The notes below the pieces were generated by a model. That model had not been told where the DNA came from. It was given only the letters and a program-made list of their open reading frames with translations, and did not search any database. A DNA stretch of 64,000 nucleotides from JAJXSS01 sp964547135 (lineage in GTDB: Bacteria > Planctomycetota > Phycisphaerae > Phycisphaerales > Phycisphaeraceae), in assembly GCA_964547135.1 (NCBI GenBank), contig CAZJMK010000010.1, positions 1-64,000 on the forward strand, given 5' to 3'. Within the stretch, counting starts at the first letter, position 1. Every line of letters begins with the position of its first letter. Shown piece by piece: positions 1 through 8,475 of the stretch. The translations under genes and the position numbers were made by a program.

Positions 1-64
1 GGAACTGGGAACTGGGAACTGGGAACTGGGAACTGGGAACTGGGAACTGGGAACTAGGAACTAG
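1..64. repeat. Tandem GGGAACT array (family K)
   Basis: The window opens inside a 7-bp tandem repeat (GGGAACT, about eight copies with a CTAGGAA variant at the end). It has no coding potential. It is grouped with the C-rich array just downstream as one of the simple arrays that fill intergenic space here. Confidence 0.9.
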
Positions 65-89
65 GATAATTGTATAAGCCGATATGATC

Positions 90-170
90 CCCCAAGCCCC
101 AAGCCCCAAGCCCCCAGCCCCCAGCCCCCAGCCCCCAGCCCCCAGCCCCAAGCCCCCAGCCCCCAGCCCC
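90..170. repeat. CCCCCAGC/CCCCAAG tandem array (family K)
   Basis: About eleven units of CCCCCAGC or CCCCAAG in tandem. The same motif reappears at 49143-49170 inside the PPDK-like reading frame. The glycine/tryptophan-rich open frames on the minus strand here are artefacts of the repeat. Confidence 0.9.
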
Positions 171-247
171 GTTCTGCTCTGTGAATTTTGTGCCCTCTGT
201 ATTGAAAATCGTGTTGCAGGATGAACCCACCAGAAGGATTGATCGCC

Positions 248-979
248 ATGAAACAATCGATACAAAAAAGTACGTCACCGGTTGCCGTGATCACCGGCGC
301 CAGTTCGGGCATTGGTGCGGCCACAGCCATCGAACTGGACCGCATGGGCATGAACCTGGTGCTGGTCGGTCGTGATCAGAAACGACTGGCTCAAACCGCG
401 GACAAGTGTCACGAAGCAGCGGTGGTGGTCGGCGATCTGACCGACCCGACCATGGCGGACATTTTGTTGGACACCGCACTGGCGGAATTTGGTCGATGCG
501 ATGTGCTGGTGAACAACGCGGGGGTGATGGAGGTGGGCACTATTGAAACCATTGACATGGAGCGCACGATTGCGATGGTGCGTATCAATGTCGAAGCGGC
601 GTTGCGCATCGGGTATGTGTTCCTCAAGCATTTCAAAAAGATGAATCACGGGGATTTGGTGAACATTTCGAGCATTTTGGGGACCAAGTCGCGGGCGGGG
701 GCTGGGCCGTATGCGGGGACGAAGTATGCGATTGAAGCGTGGACGGAAGCGTTGCGAATGGAACTGGCGGGAACGGATGTGCGGGTGTGCGCGATTGAGC
801 CGGGGCTGGTGGAAACGCATTTGCAGGACCACTTTGAAGTTCACCCGGCGAAATTGATGAGTGTGAAAAAAATGCTCGCACCGGCTGACATCGCCCGGGG
901 CATCGGTTTTGTGCTGGCGCAACCCAGGCACGTGCGTGTGCCCCGGTTGATGATGCTGCCGGGGGAGCAGGCGATTTGA
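248..979 (+). CDS. Short-chain dehydrogenase/reductase (SDR family)
   Basis: A classical SDR NAD(P)-dependent oxidoreductase of 243 residues; the substrate is not predictable. The Rossmann dinucleotide motif TGASSGIG is at residues 16-23, NNAG at 89-92, the catalytic serine pair near 141-142, and the YxxxK pair Y155/K159 in PYAGTKYAIE. Length fits the roughly 250-residue family. An in-frame ATG exists at 221, but the ATG at 248 is chosen because AGAAGG lies 10 bases upstream of it and the Rossmann strand begins right after. It stands alone, with repeat DNA upstream and a tRNA-Phe gene on the other strand downstream. Confidence 0.9.
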   Translation: MKQSIQKSTSPVAVITGASSGIGAATAIELDRMGMNLVLVGRDQKRLAQTADKCHEAAVVVGDLTDPTMADILLDTALAEFGRCDVLVNNAGVMEVGTIETIDMERTIAMVRINVEAALRIGYVFLKHFKKMNHGDLVNISSILGTKSRAGAGPYAGTKYAIEAWTEALRMELAGTDVRVCAIEPGLVETHLQDHFEVHPAKLMSVKKMLAPADIARGIGFVLAQPRHVRVPRLMMLPGEQAI

Positions 980-1061
980 ACCTGCTCAATCATGGGGTTG
1001 ATGATTGGTAAATGCGATGTATGTAACGGGGAAAATCGGAATAAGGCGGAAGAATTGGCAA

Positions 1062-1134
1062 TGGCTGGGACCGGGCTCGAACCGGTGACCTCGGCATTTT
1101 CAGTGCCACGCTCTACCAACTGAGCTACCCAGCC
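1062..1134 (-). tRNA. tRNA-Phe (GAA)
   Basis: Minus-strand cloverleaf: acceptor GGCTGGG pairs with CCCAGCC, discriminator A, D-arm TAGCTCAGTTGGTAGAGC, anticodon loop CTGAAAA with GAA opposite 1099-1101, and T-arm GGTTCGAGCC. The CCA end is not encoded. At 73 bases it has the normal length. Confidence 0.95.
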
Positions 1135-1189
1135 GACCTGAAACAGGGACGTAATTTACCGTCAACCCGGCGGTCGATCAAATGGGTGA

Positions 1190-1440
1190 TGGAAAGAAGT
1201 GGCCGAGTGACGGAACAGTGTTCGGGAGTTTGCACCGTGATTTATCGCGGCTGGTCGGTGTGGTTCATCGGTGAGTCAGTTAATCGGTTACTCGGTCAGA
1301 ACTGCCTTTGCTATTCCCGATGAACCGACTCACCGACCAACCGATTCACCAAACCATACCCAAGCCCTCGGCTTGCCAGCCTCGTTCTTGGCTTGGCTTT
1401 AGAAATACAAAATCACCCAATCGCCAGATCACCCAATCAC
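1190..1440. repeat. Intergenic repeat mosaic (families A, G, I)
   Basis: No gene is visible. The stretch holds a degenerate family A unit (AGTGGCCGAGTGACGGAAC, then a GATTTATCGCGG hairpin), facing family G strings (CATCGGTGAGTCAGTTAATCGG and CCGACTCACCGACCAACCG), and family I (CCAAGCCCTCGGCTTG...CTTGGCTTGG). Relatives of all three occur elsewhere in the window. Confidence 0.75.
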
Positions 1441-1441
1441 G

Positions 1442-2074
1442 TCAGACCATTTCATCAAGGCCCAGGTGATTGACCAGATCGTTGAGTACGACATCGACGT
1501 TGACTTGCAGGACTTTCAGGCGACCGGAGATGGCCAGGGAGGCAAGGCCGTGCATGCCAATCCAGAGACGACCAGCCATGGTGCGGGCGTGGGCGTCGAG
1601 TTGATCGGAAGCGATGCCGCGATTTGCCAGCAGTTCACGGATTTCGGCAAAAAAGGGTTCGAACTCACGGGCGACGGCGTCGGCTTCGCGCTGTCCGCCG
1701 ACGATGGGCTGACTGAACATCAATTCGTACAAGCGCGGATGACCGACGGCAAAGTCAACGTAGGAACGGGCGGCCCGCTGCCAGTGTTCACGGGTGGTGT
1801 TGGGGGTGGTGCTGTCGCAGTGCTGGCGGAGCAGGGCAAAGCCGCGTTGAATCATGAGCAGACGCAGCGCGGCCTGTCCCTGTACGTAGGTGTAAAGCGT
1901 CATGGCCCCGACGCCCAGCAGGCCTGCCACTTTGCGAACCGTGACGCCCTCGGCACTCTCGCGTTCCAACAGATGCAGCGCCACCTCGATGATCAGGGCC
2001 ACGCGCTGATCGTGATCGCCTTCACGCCAACGTTTGCGACAGGTCGATGCGTTAGCACTTGCGCGTTGGGTCAT
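1442..2074 (-). CDS. TetR/AcrR-family transcriptional regulator
   Basis: A 210-residue repressor-type regulator. An N-terminal helix-turn-helix is visible around residues 24-70 (ALHLLERESAEGVTVRKVAG, then a LLGVGAMTLYTYV recognition segment), followed by an alpha-helical ligand-binding domain resembling the WHG-type TetR C-terminal domain. The open frame extends upstream to 2359, but the ATG at 2074 is chosen because the upstream part overlaps the divergent operator region and has no TetR homology. It is divergent from an RND efflux operon starting at 2192, so it most likely represses that pump. The matching inverted repeats are annotated separately. Confidence 0.88.
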   Translation of the reverse strand: MTQRASANASTCRKRWREGDHDQRVALIIEVALHLLERESAEGVTVRKVAGLLGVGAMTLYTYVQGQAALRLLMIQRGFALLRQHCDSTTPNTTREHWQRAARSYVDFAVGHPRLYELMFSQPIVGGQREADAVAREFEPFFAEIRELLANRGIASDQLDAHARTMAGRLWIGMHGLASLAISGRLKVLQVNVDVVLNDLVNHLGLDEMV

Positions 2075-2118
2075 GATGCGAAATTTCCGGGTCGCTTGAC
2101 GAACATGGGTTTGCCTCC

Positions 2119-2150
2119 GTACACTGTACCAATCACGTCGTACATTGTAC
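2119..2150. promoter_or_regulatory. Paired TetR-type operators GTACA-N-TGTAC
   Basis: Two perfect 11-bp palindromes, GTACACTGTAC (2119-2129) and GTACATTGTAC (2140-2150), lie 21 bp centre to centre, two helical turns apart, in the divergent space between the TetR gene and the efflux operon. The spacing suggests two dimers on one face of the DNA and shared control of both genes. No experimental support. Confidence 0.75.
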
Positions 2151-2191
2151 GACACATTCCCCCGATACACAATGATTATGGAGACCTCGCC

Positions 2192-3514
2192 ATGCCAAGC
2201 AATGGGCGTGTTGCGAAAAAGTTTGTAACGACATCGGCGTATCTGATGCTTATATCGGTTATGTGTCTTGGTCTGTTGACCCGGGCGATGGCGCAGCCGA
2301 GCGAAGGCAAAAAGGATGATGGTCAACCCTCGACGCAGCAAGGGCCGGGGGTTGAACAAGGCGGGCCACCAAAGGGTGCAGGCGGACCACCGGGTGAAGG
2401 TGGACCGCCGGGGGGACCGGGGGGTGGGCCACCTGGTGGAGGTGGACCCCCGGGGGCACCGATGGGGCCGCCGCCGGCGATGGTGCGCCTTGGTGAGGTG
2501 AAGGTTGAAAAATTGCAGCAGGTGTGGGAGGTGGTGGGGCGGTTGGTCGAGGTACGCCGATCGACGGTGGCAGCGGAAGTGCTCGGACAGGTGATCGAAC
2601 GCCCGGTGGATGAGGGCGATGAAGTGGTCGGGGGCAAAACGGTGCTGGTACGCATCGACCCCGTGTGGGCGAAGTTGAACCTGGAAGCGTCAGAGGCGGA
2701 ACTGGCCCAAGCCAAGGCAGCGGTGGCCGAGGCACAGGCGAACCTGGATAAAAGCAGTCGGGAGCGCAAGCGCTTGGAAGAGTTGCTGGCCAATCGTTCG
2801 ACCAGTCAGAAGGAAGTGGACGATGCACGGGCGGTGGAATTGGCGGATCAGGCGAAAATGCTGTCGGCACAGGCAAAGGTTCATGCGGCGCAAGTGGCCT
2901 TGGAACGATCGCAGACGGAAATGAAGCGGTTGGAAGTGCTGGCGCCGTTTGACGGCGTGGTGGTGCGCAAAATGATCGAAGTGGGGCAATGGGCCAATCA
3001 GGGCACACCACTGTTTGAAATGGTGTCGCGCGGGAAAATTGATGCGGTGATCGATGTGCCGGAAAGGTTTGTTGATTTTATGCAGACGGGCGCGAAGGTG
3101 GACATGGTGATCGAGCCGTTGCGTTTGGAGGTGAGCGGGGTGGTGCGGGCGGTGGTGCCGGATGCGAACAACGCGGCGCGTACGTTTCCGGTGCGGGTGA
3201 ACACGGATGACATGGGCGGACGATTGCGACCGGGCATGAGTGTGCTGGCCAGGGTGCCGACGATGCGCGAGGCACAGACGATCACCGTGCCGCGTGATGC
3301 GGTGCTTCGGTCGGCTCAGGGAGCGACGCTGTGGATGAATGCAGGAGGCATGGCGCTGCCGGCCCCGGTGGAGGTGCTTTTCAATCATGGTGATCGATTG
3401 GCGGTGCGCAGTTTGCCAAGTCATATCGGGCCGCCGCTGGTGCCGGGGATGCAGGTGGTGATTGAGGGCGCGGAAAGTTTGTTTCCGACTCGGCCGTTGA
3501 TACCGATGCCGTGA
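2192..3514 (+). CDS. RND efflux periplasmic adaptor (membrane fusion protein)
   Basis: An HlyD/AcrA-type adaptor that links an inner-membrane RND pump to an outer-membrane channel. The 440-residue product starts with a signal peptide (hydrophobic core near residues 15-32, then AMAQ). A Gly/Pro-rich linker spans residues 48-96. A split biotinyl-lipoyl domain flanks a coiled-coil hairpin around 165-250 (LNLEASEAELAQAKAAVAEA region), followed by the beta-barrel. The ATG at 2192 has GGAG 8 bases upstream; the open frame reaching back to 1466 is antisense to tetR. The permease follows at 3736. No TolC-like gene is in the window. The long collagen-like linker is unusual for this family. Confidence 0.9.
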   Translation: MPSNGRVAKKFVTTSAYLMLISVMCLGLLTRAMAQPSEGKKDDGQPSTQQGPGVEQGGPPKGAGGPPGEGGPPGGPGGGPPGGGGPPGAPMGPPPAMVRLGEVKVEKLQQVWEVVGRLVEVRRSTVAAEVLGQVIERPVDEGDEVVGGKTVLVRIDPVWAKLNLEASEAELAQAKAAVAEAQANLDKSSRERKRLEELLANRSTSQKEVDDARAVELADQAKMLSAQAKVHAAQVALERSQTEMKRLEVLAPFDGVVVRKMIEVGQWANQGTPLFEMVSRGKIDAVIDVPERFVDFMQTGAKVDMVIEPLRLEVSGVVRAVVPDANNAARTFPVRVNTDDMGGRLRPGMSVLARVPTMREAQTITVPRDAVLRSAQGATLWMNAGGMALPAPVEVLFNHGDRLAVRSLPSHIGPPLVPGMQVVIEGAESLFPTRPLIPMP

Positions 3515-3539
3515 GCCTGTTGAATTAGCAAGCCTTTTC

Positions 3540-3712
3540 GTGTTGAGCTGGTGGATGGTACGACATGGATGATGGATAAAGGATGATGGATAATGTTCGG
3601 AGATGATGTTCGTCGATCAACTCTGAGTTTGCACATTATTTGTTATCAATTATCCGTGATTCAACTTTGAATGATTGGTGGGTCCGCTCGCGGACTCGCT
3701 TGACCCACGCTA
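3540..3712. repeat. Dispersed repeats F and D between adaptor and permease
   Basis: Between the two pump genes lie a GGATGATGGATAA-type array (family F, 3553-3595) and a family D unit (GGTGGGTCCGCTCGCGGACT, then TTGACCCACGCTACGA) with copies at 10313-10350 and 15740-15780. The operon may still be cotranscribed. Confidence 0.75.
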
Positions 3713-3735
3713 CGACCGATGTACGAGAGACAAAC

Positions 3736-6700
3736 ATGGATTACATACGTTATTGCATCAACAACCCGGTGAAGGTGACAGTGGGGGTGTTGCTGCTGAT
3801 ATTGTTCGGGTTGATCGCGTTGTTTGCGATACCGATTCAACTGACACCGGACGTGGATCAGCCGATCATCACGGTGCAGACCACCTGGCCGGGACGCAGC
3901 CCGGAAGAGGTGGAACGTTCGATCATTGAAAAGCAGGAGGAAAAGCTAAAAGGGCTGACCAACCTGCGAAAGATGACGGCTTCGGCGACGCTGGGGCGGT
4001 CGGAGATCAAGCTGGAGTTTTACATCGGCGTGGATATGACCCGCGCGTTGCAGGAGGCGTCGGACAAGTTGCGTGAGGTGGAGGAGTACCCGGACGATGT
4101 GAATCAGCCGGTGATCATTGCCGCGGATAGCGCGGTGGAGAAGCCGATCACGTGGATGATTCTGACGGCGGACGACCCGGCTTTTGACATTCAATCGGTG
4201 TATGACGAGGTGGACAAACGGGTCAAGCCGATTTTGGAACGGGTGGAGGGCGTGAGTCAGATCAATGTTTATGGGGGACGACAGCGCGAGGTACACATTG
4301 CCATCGACCCCCGGCGCATGGCGGAGCGCGGGATCACGTTCAACGCGCTGCGCCGGGCATTGCAATTGCAGAATGTCAATGTGTCGGCTGGGGACCTTGC
4401 GGAAGGGCGATTGGATGTGCGCGTGCGCACGGTGGGGCAATATGACAATTTGGAAGCGGTGAGCCAGACGATCGTGTCGTACACCACGGGTGGGCCGATT
4501 CGGGTGAAGGATTTGGGCGAGGTTTCGCTGTCGTTTGAAAAACGGCGGGCGTTTGTGCACAGCAAGGGCAGGCCGGCGATGGCGATCAACGCCATTCGTG
4601 AGACGGGGGCGAATGTGATTGCGGTGATGGATGGGCTGCGGGCGCGTGTGAAACAGGTCAATGAACCGGGGGGCGTGCTGGCGGCGATATCAAGGGATAT
4701 CACAGCGGAGCGCGGGTTGGCTGAGCCGTTGCAACTGAGTTTGGAACAGGTGTACGACGAAACGGTGTACATCAATGATGCACTGGCACTGGTGGTGGAC
4801 AACCTGTGGCAGGGGGGCGTGCTGGCGGCGCTGGTGTTGCTGGTGTTTTTGCGTAAACTCAGGCCGACGTTCATCATCGGCATGGCGATACCGATTTCGA
4901 TCATCGGCACATTCGTGGCGCTCACGGGTGCGGGTCGAAACTTGAATGTGGTGAGTCTGGCAGGGCTGGCGTTTGCGGTGGGCATGGTGGTGGACAACGC
5001 CATCGTGGTGCTGGAGAACACGGATCGTCACATCGGCATGGGGAAAAAGCCGGCACAGGCGGCGTATGACGGTGCCAATGAAGTATGGTCGGCGATTCTG
5101 GCTTCGACGTTGACGACGCTGATCGTGTTTGTGCCGGTGCTGATCATGCAGGAGGAAGCGGGGCAGTTGTTCAGGGACATTTCACTGGCGGTGTGTGCAG
5201 CGGTGGCGCTGTCGCTGGTCGTGGCGATCACGGTGATACCGACGGCGTCGGCGAAGTTGCTCAAACCGCATCAGCATCGCAAACATGCGTGGGCGGAAAA
5301 GGCGGACACGCTGTGGGGTGTCGGGCCGTCGATGGGCAAAATCAATACGGTGTACAGTGATTTTATTTTGCGCTTGATCAGCAAACCATTGTTCGGCTCG
5401 GCGGGCAGGTTCATGCTGTCAGCGGCGGGGTTGCTGCTGGCAGTGGTGGGCGGGCTGATGTTGTTGATGTTCCGGGAGGCGCTGACGCCGGTGAAAATGA
5501 TGCTGATGCCGGTGTGGATGAACCTGTTCGGGGTGGTGCTGGTGGTCAGCGGGTTGGTGGTGGGGTTGGTGTTATTGATGAAGTTGCGAAGGGGCAGCGG
5601 GCTGCGCGAAAAACTGGGTTCGCTGGGTATTGGTGTGTTGCTGGCGGTGTCGGTGTTGATGATGGCGCTGGGTTTGTATTTTGCGATACGGTTTTACGCG
5701 CTCCATGAAATCAGCCTGTTGGTGGGGGCGGTGGTCGGGTTCTGGCAGGTGTGGTTGGCACTGGCCCTGGTGGTGGTGGGGTTGGTGGTGATGCAGCCGG
5801 TGCGTGCGGGGCTGGTGATGTTTTTCATGATTGGGTCGCTGGTGGGCGCGTTTTTGATGGCGCCGCCGATGACGTACCTGCCGGCGGGGAACCAGAACCT
5901 GGTGTTCGGGATCATGCTGACGCCTCCGGCGCACAGCATGGCGCAGAACGAATTCATCGGCGAACGGATGGAAGCGCGTTTGAGGCCGTTCTGGGAAGCG
6001 GCGAGTTATGAGGAGATAGCGAAACTGGAGACGGTGATTCACCCGTTCACGCAGCAGCCGGTGGAGGGTGTTCCGCCGGTGGAAAATTTCTTTTTCGTGT
6101 CGTGGAACGGTACGGTGTTTTACGGCGCCAGTTCGAAGGACACGCAGAATGTGAACCCGTTGGAGGGGCTGCTGATGTGGAGCGGGTCAGCGGTGCCGGG
6201 GGTGATTCCGCTGGCGTTTCAGACGAGCATTTTCGGTCGCGGGCTGGGGGGAACGAATCAGATTGATGTTGATATTGTGGGCACGAATTTGGAGCAATTG
6301 AGGTTGGCGGCGGATGCGATGCAGAACAAGTTGCGGGAGAAGTTCGGGTTCATGGGGGTCAGGCCGGACCCGGTGAATTTCAATCTGCCCGGGCCGGAGG
6401 TGCAGGTGGAAATTGATCGGGTGAGGGCGGCGGACATCGGCGTCAACGCTTCGGATTTGGGCGATGGGATACAGGCGCTGGTGGATGGCTTGAGGGTGGG
6501 TGATTACCGGTATCGGGGCGATACGATTGACCTTTTGGTGACGCGCGATGCAACGTCGTTTGAGTTGACATCGGATGGGTTGGCACTGGTGCCGCTGGCG
6601 GTGGTGGGCAATGATGGGTCGCATCGGATACTGCCCTTGAGTTCGGTGGCGACGGTGAAACGGGCGGATGCACCGCAGCAGATCAACCGTGTGGAACAGC

Positions 6701-7497
6701 AACGGTCGATCACGTTGCAGGTGATTGTGCCGCCGGGACAGGCACTGGAGGAGGCGATGGGGGCGATACAGGAAATGATTCCGCCGCTGCGGCAGCAGGG
6801 TCAGATTGCACTGGGAGTGGATGTGAACCTTGGTGGTACGGCTGACAAACTGGTGGAGGTGCGCGAAGCACTGACGGGACAGGTGCATGATTCGTTTTGG
6901 AAGACGTTTCAGAGCTTTATTCAAAGCCGATTGTTTTTGGCACTGCTGATCAATTATTTGTTGATGTGTGCGCTTTTTGAAAGCTGGGTGTATCCGCTGG
7001 TGATCATGTTCACGGTGCCGCTGGCGACCATCGGCGGATTTTTGGGATTGCGCATCACGCATGAGTATGTGCCCACGCAATTGCTGGATGTGGTGACCAT
7101 GCTGGGGTTTGTGATATTGATCGGCACGGTGGTGAACAATGCGATTCTGATCGTATCGCAATCGCTGAACTTCATGCGCGGGTTTGGTGAGAGCGAGTTG
7201 GATAAGGTGCAGCGATTGACGCCGAGGATGGCGATTCGAGAATCGGTGCGTACCCGTTTGCGACCGGTGATGATGACGACGCTGACGACGCTGTTCGGGT
7301 TGCTGCCGCTGGTGATCAAGCCCGGTTCGGGGAGCGAGATTTATCGTGGGCTGGGCAGTGTGGTGTTGGGTGGGTTGCTGGTGTCAACGGTGTTTACGCT
7401 GCTGGTGGTGCCGGTGGTGTTCAGCCTGGTGATCGATGCGAAGGTGGCGCTGTATCAGCGGTTGGGTTGGGAAGTGGAGGCGGAGCTGCGGGATTGA
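3736..7497 (+). CDS. RND efflux permease (HAE1-like) with extra membrane segments
   Basis: An inner-membrane proton-driven multidrug/solute exporter. The N-terminal helix IRYCINNPVKVTVGVLLLIL, the porter domains and the paired TM blocks (GLAFAVGMVVDNAIVVLENT, and GFVILIGTVVNNAILIVSQS near the C-terminus) are typical of RND pumps. The product is 1,253 residues against the usual 1,020-1,060. The excess lies mainly at residues 553-690, between the first TM block and the second porter half, where about five hydrophobic segments replace the single TM7. The ATG at 3736 has GAGAGAC just upstream and starts the canonical helix. It follows the adaptor gene, presumably under the same TetR control. Confidence 0.92.
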   Translation: MDYIRYCINNPVKVTVGVLLLILFGLIALFAIPIQLTPDVDQPIITVQTTWPGRSPEEVERSIIEKQEEKLKGLTNLRKMTASATLGRSEIKLEFYIGVDMTRALQEASDKLREVEEYPDDVNQPVIIAADSAVEKPITWMILTADDPAFDIQSVYDEVDKRVKPILERVEGVSQINVYGGRQREVHIAIDPRRMAERGITFNALRRALQLQNVNVSAGDLAEGRLDVRVRTVGQYDNLEAVSQTIVSYTTGGPIRVKDLGEVSLSFEKRRAFVHSKGRPAMAINAIRETGANVIAVMDGLRARVKQVNEPGGVLAAISRDITAERGLAEPLQLSLEQVYDETVYINDALALVVDNLWQGGVLAALVLLVFLRKLRPTFIIGMAIPISIIGTFVALTGAGRNLNVVSLAGLAFAVGMVVDNAIVVLENTDRHIGMGKKPAQAAYDGANEVWSAILASTLTTLIVFVPVLIMQEEAGQLFRDISLAVCAAVALSLVVAITVIPTASAKLLKPHQHRKHAWAEKADTLWGVGPSMGKINTVYSDFILRLISKPLFGSAGRFMLSAAGLLLAVVGGLMLLMFREALTPVKMMLMPVWMNLFGVVLVVSGLVVGLVLLMKLRRGSGLREKLGSLGIGVLLAVSVLMMALGLYFAIRFYALHEISLLVGAVVGFWQVWLALALVVVGLVVMQPVRAGLVMFFMIGSLVGAFLMAPPMTYLPAGNQNLVFGIMLTPPAHSMAQNEFIGERMEARLRPFWEAASYEEIAKLETVIHPFTQQPVEGVPPVENFFFVSWNGTVFYGASSKDTQNVNPLEGLLMWSGSAVPGVIPLAFQTSIFGRGLGGTNQIDVDIVGTNLEQLRLAADAMQNKLREKFGFMGVRPDPVNFNLPGPEVQVEIDRVRAADIGVNASDLGDGIQALVDGLRVGDYRYRGDTIDLLVTRDATSFELTSDGLALVPLAVVGNDGSHRILPLSSVATVKRADAPQQINRVEQQRSITLQVIVPPGQALEEAMGAIQEMIPPLRQQGQIALGVDVNLGGTADKLVEVREALTGQVHDSFWKTFQSFIQSRLFLALLINYLLMCALFESWVYPLVIMFTVPLATIGGFLGLRITHEYVPTQLLDVVTMLGFVILIGTVVNNAILIVSQSLNFMRGFGESELDKVQRLTPRMAIRESVRTRLRPVMMTTLTTLFGLLPLVIKPGSGSEIYRGLGSVVLGGLLVSTVFTLLVVPVVFSLVIDAKVALYQRLGWEVEAELRD

Positions 7498-7908
7498 GTT
7501 TTGAATGTTGAAGAAAGGAATTTGCCGCAGAGATCGCAGAGATCGCAGAGAAGATATCAAGAGCCGAGAAAAGAACTCAACACAGAGAGCACAGAGGACA
7601 CAGAGAAAGGGAATGAGCCTCAGGGCAAACGCAGGTGGATTGATTGACTGAGCCGTGACCGGGAGTCGAGTGACTCAGAGCCGCGCGTGGTAACAAGCGG
7701 TGTATTGAAAAAACCACTCGCTTCCGCTCGTGGCTCTGAGCAACACCAGTGTCCGCTCGTGGCTCTGAGCAACACCAGATCAACGCCGCCCGCATCCGTT
7801 GTTTGAGACGTAAGCAGCGGATATTTTGCATTTGATAGGGTGATTTGGCCGATGATCATGGTGTCGGTTCGTGTTGCTGTTGGACGACAGTACCTGAGGA
7901 ATCCGACC
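7498..7908. repeat. Intergenic repeat mosaic (family E and simple arrays)
   Basis: No gene is visible. The stretch holds short tandem arrays (GATCGCAGA units near 7527-7550, CACAGAG units near 7580-7605) and two tandem copies of family E (CACTCGCTTCCGCTCGTGGC at 7709 and a partial at 7751). Related family E copies are at 15462-15610 and 63750-63870. Confidence 0.75.
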
Positions 7909-8346
7909 ATGACGATCGGTCAAGCCTCGTTGAAAAAAGCCCCGCACCCTCAGCGTGGCAGAAAATATTTCACGTTGCAGGAAGCCAATCGATCCCTGTG
8001 CCTGGTGGGACGGGTGGTGGAGGATATTCACCAGCGTTACCAGCAGGCGATGGACATTCGCAAACGCGCGGAAAAGTCGGACCTGGGAGACGATCAGGAA
8101 CAACTGCGCGATGACTATGACAAGTGCATGGACCAGCTCAATGAACTGATGGATGAGTTGCATCAGGTGGGTGTGGAGTTCAGGGACTTTGACATGGGGC
8201 TGGTGGATTTTCCAGCAGTGCATGAAGGCAGGGAAGTGTACCTGTCATGGAAGCGCGGGGAAAAACAGATCACGGCCTGGCACGAAACGGATACGGGCTA
8301 CGGCGGAAGACAGGATGTGGCGGTGTTGGACGCGGTGGGGCAGTGA
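7909..8346 (+). CDS. DUF2203 domain-containing protein
   Basis: A 145-residue protein of the DUF2203 family, whose function is unknown. Recognisable pieces are KYFTLQEANRSL near the N-terminus, a charged helical middle (residues 25-75, probable coiled coil), and the family signature GVEFRDFDMGLVDFP followed by GREVYLSWKRGE and a WHETDTGYGGRQ end. The ATG at 7909 is chosen over one at 7840 because TGAGGA sits 8 bases upstream. It is a single-gene unit between repeat DNA and a convergent gene. Confidence 0.85.
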   Translation: MTIGQASLKKAPHPQRGRKYFTLQEANRSLCLVGRVVEDIHQRYQQAMDIRKRAEKSDLGDDQEQLRDDYDKCMDQLNELMDELHQVGVEFRDFDMGLVDFPAVHEGREVYLSWKRGEKQITAWHETDTGYGGRQDVAVLDAVGQ

Positions 8347-8475
8347 TGCGGACGAATATTGATACATCATCAGAGCCGGGGCGTGTCGCCCCGGTTTGAG
8401 CATGCATGGTGAATGAAGACCGGGCTGACACGGCCCGGCTCTGATATATAAAAAAACGATCAACACTTACCAGCT

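Noticed and set aside
61..351. Gly/Trp-rich open frames on the minus strand
   Set aside because: Direct translation of the CCCCCAGC tandem array; no start signal.
1466..2191. N-terminal extension of the RND adaptor frame
   Set aside because: It is antisense to the TetR gene and precedes a clear signal peptide and ribosome site at 2192.
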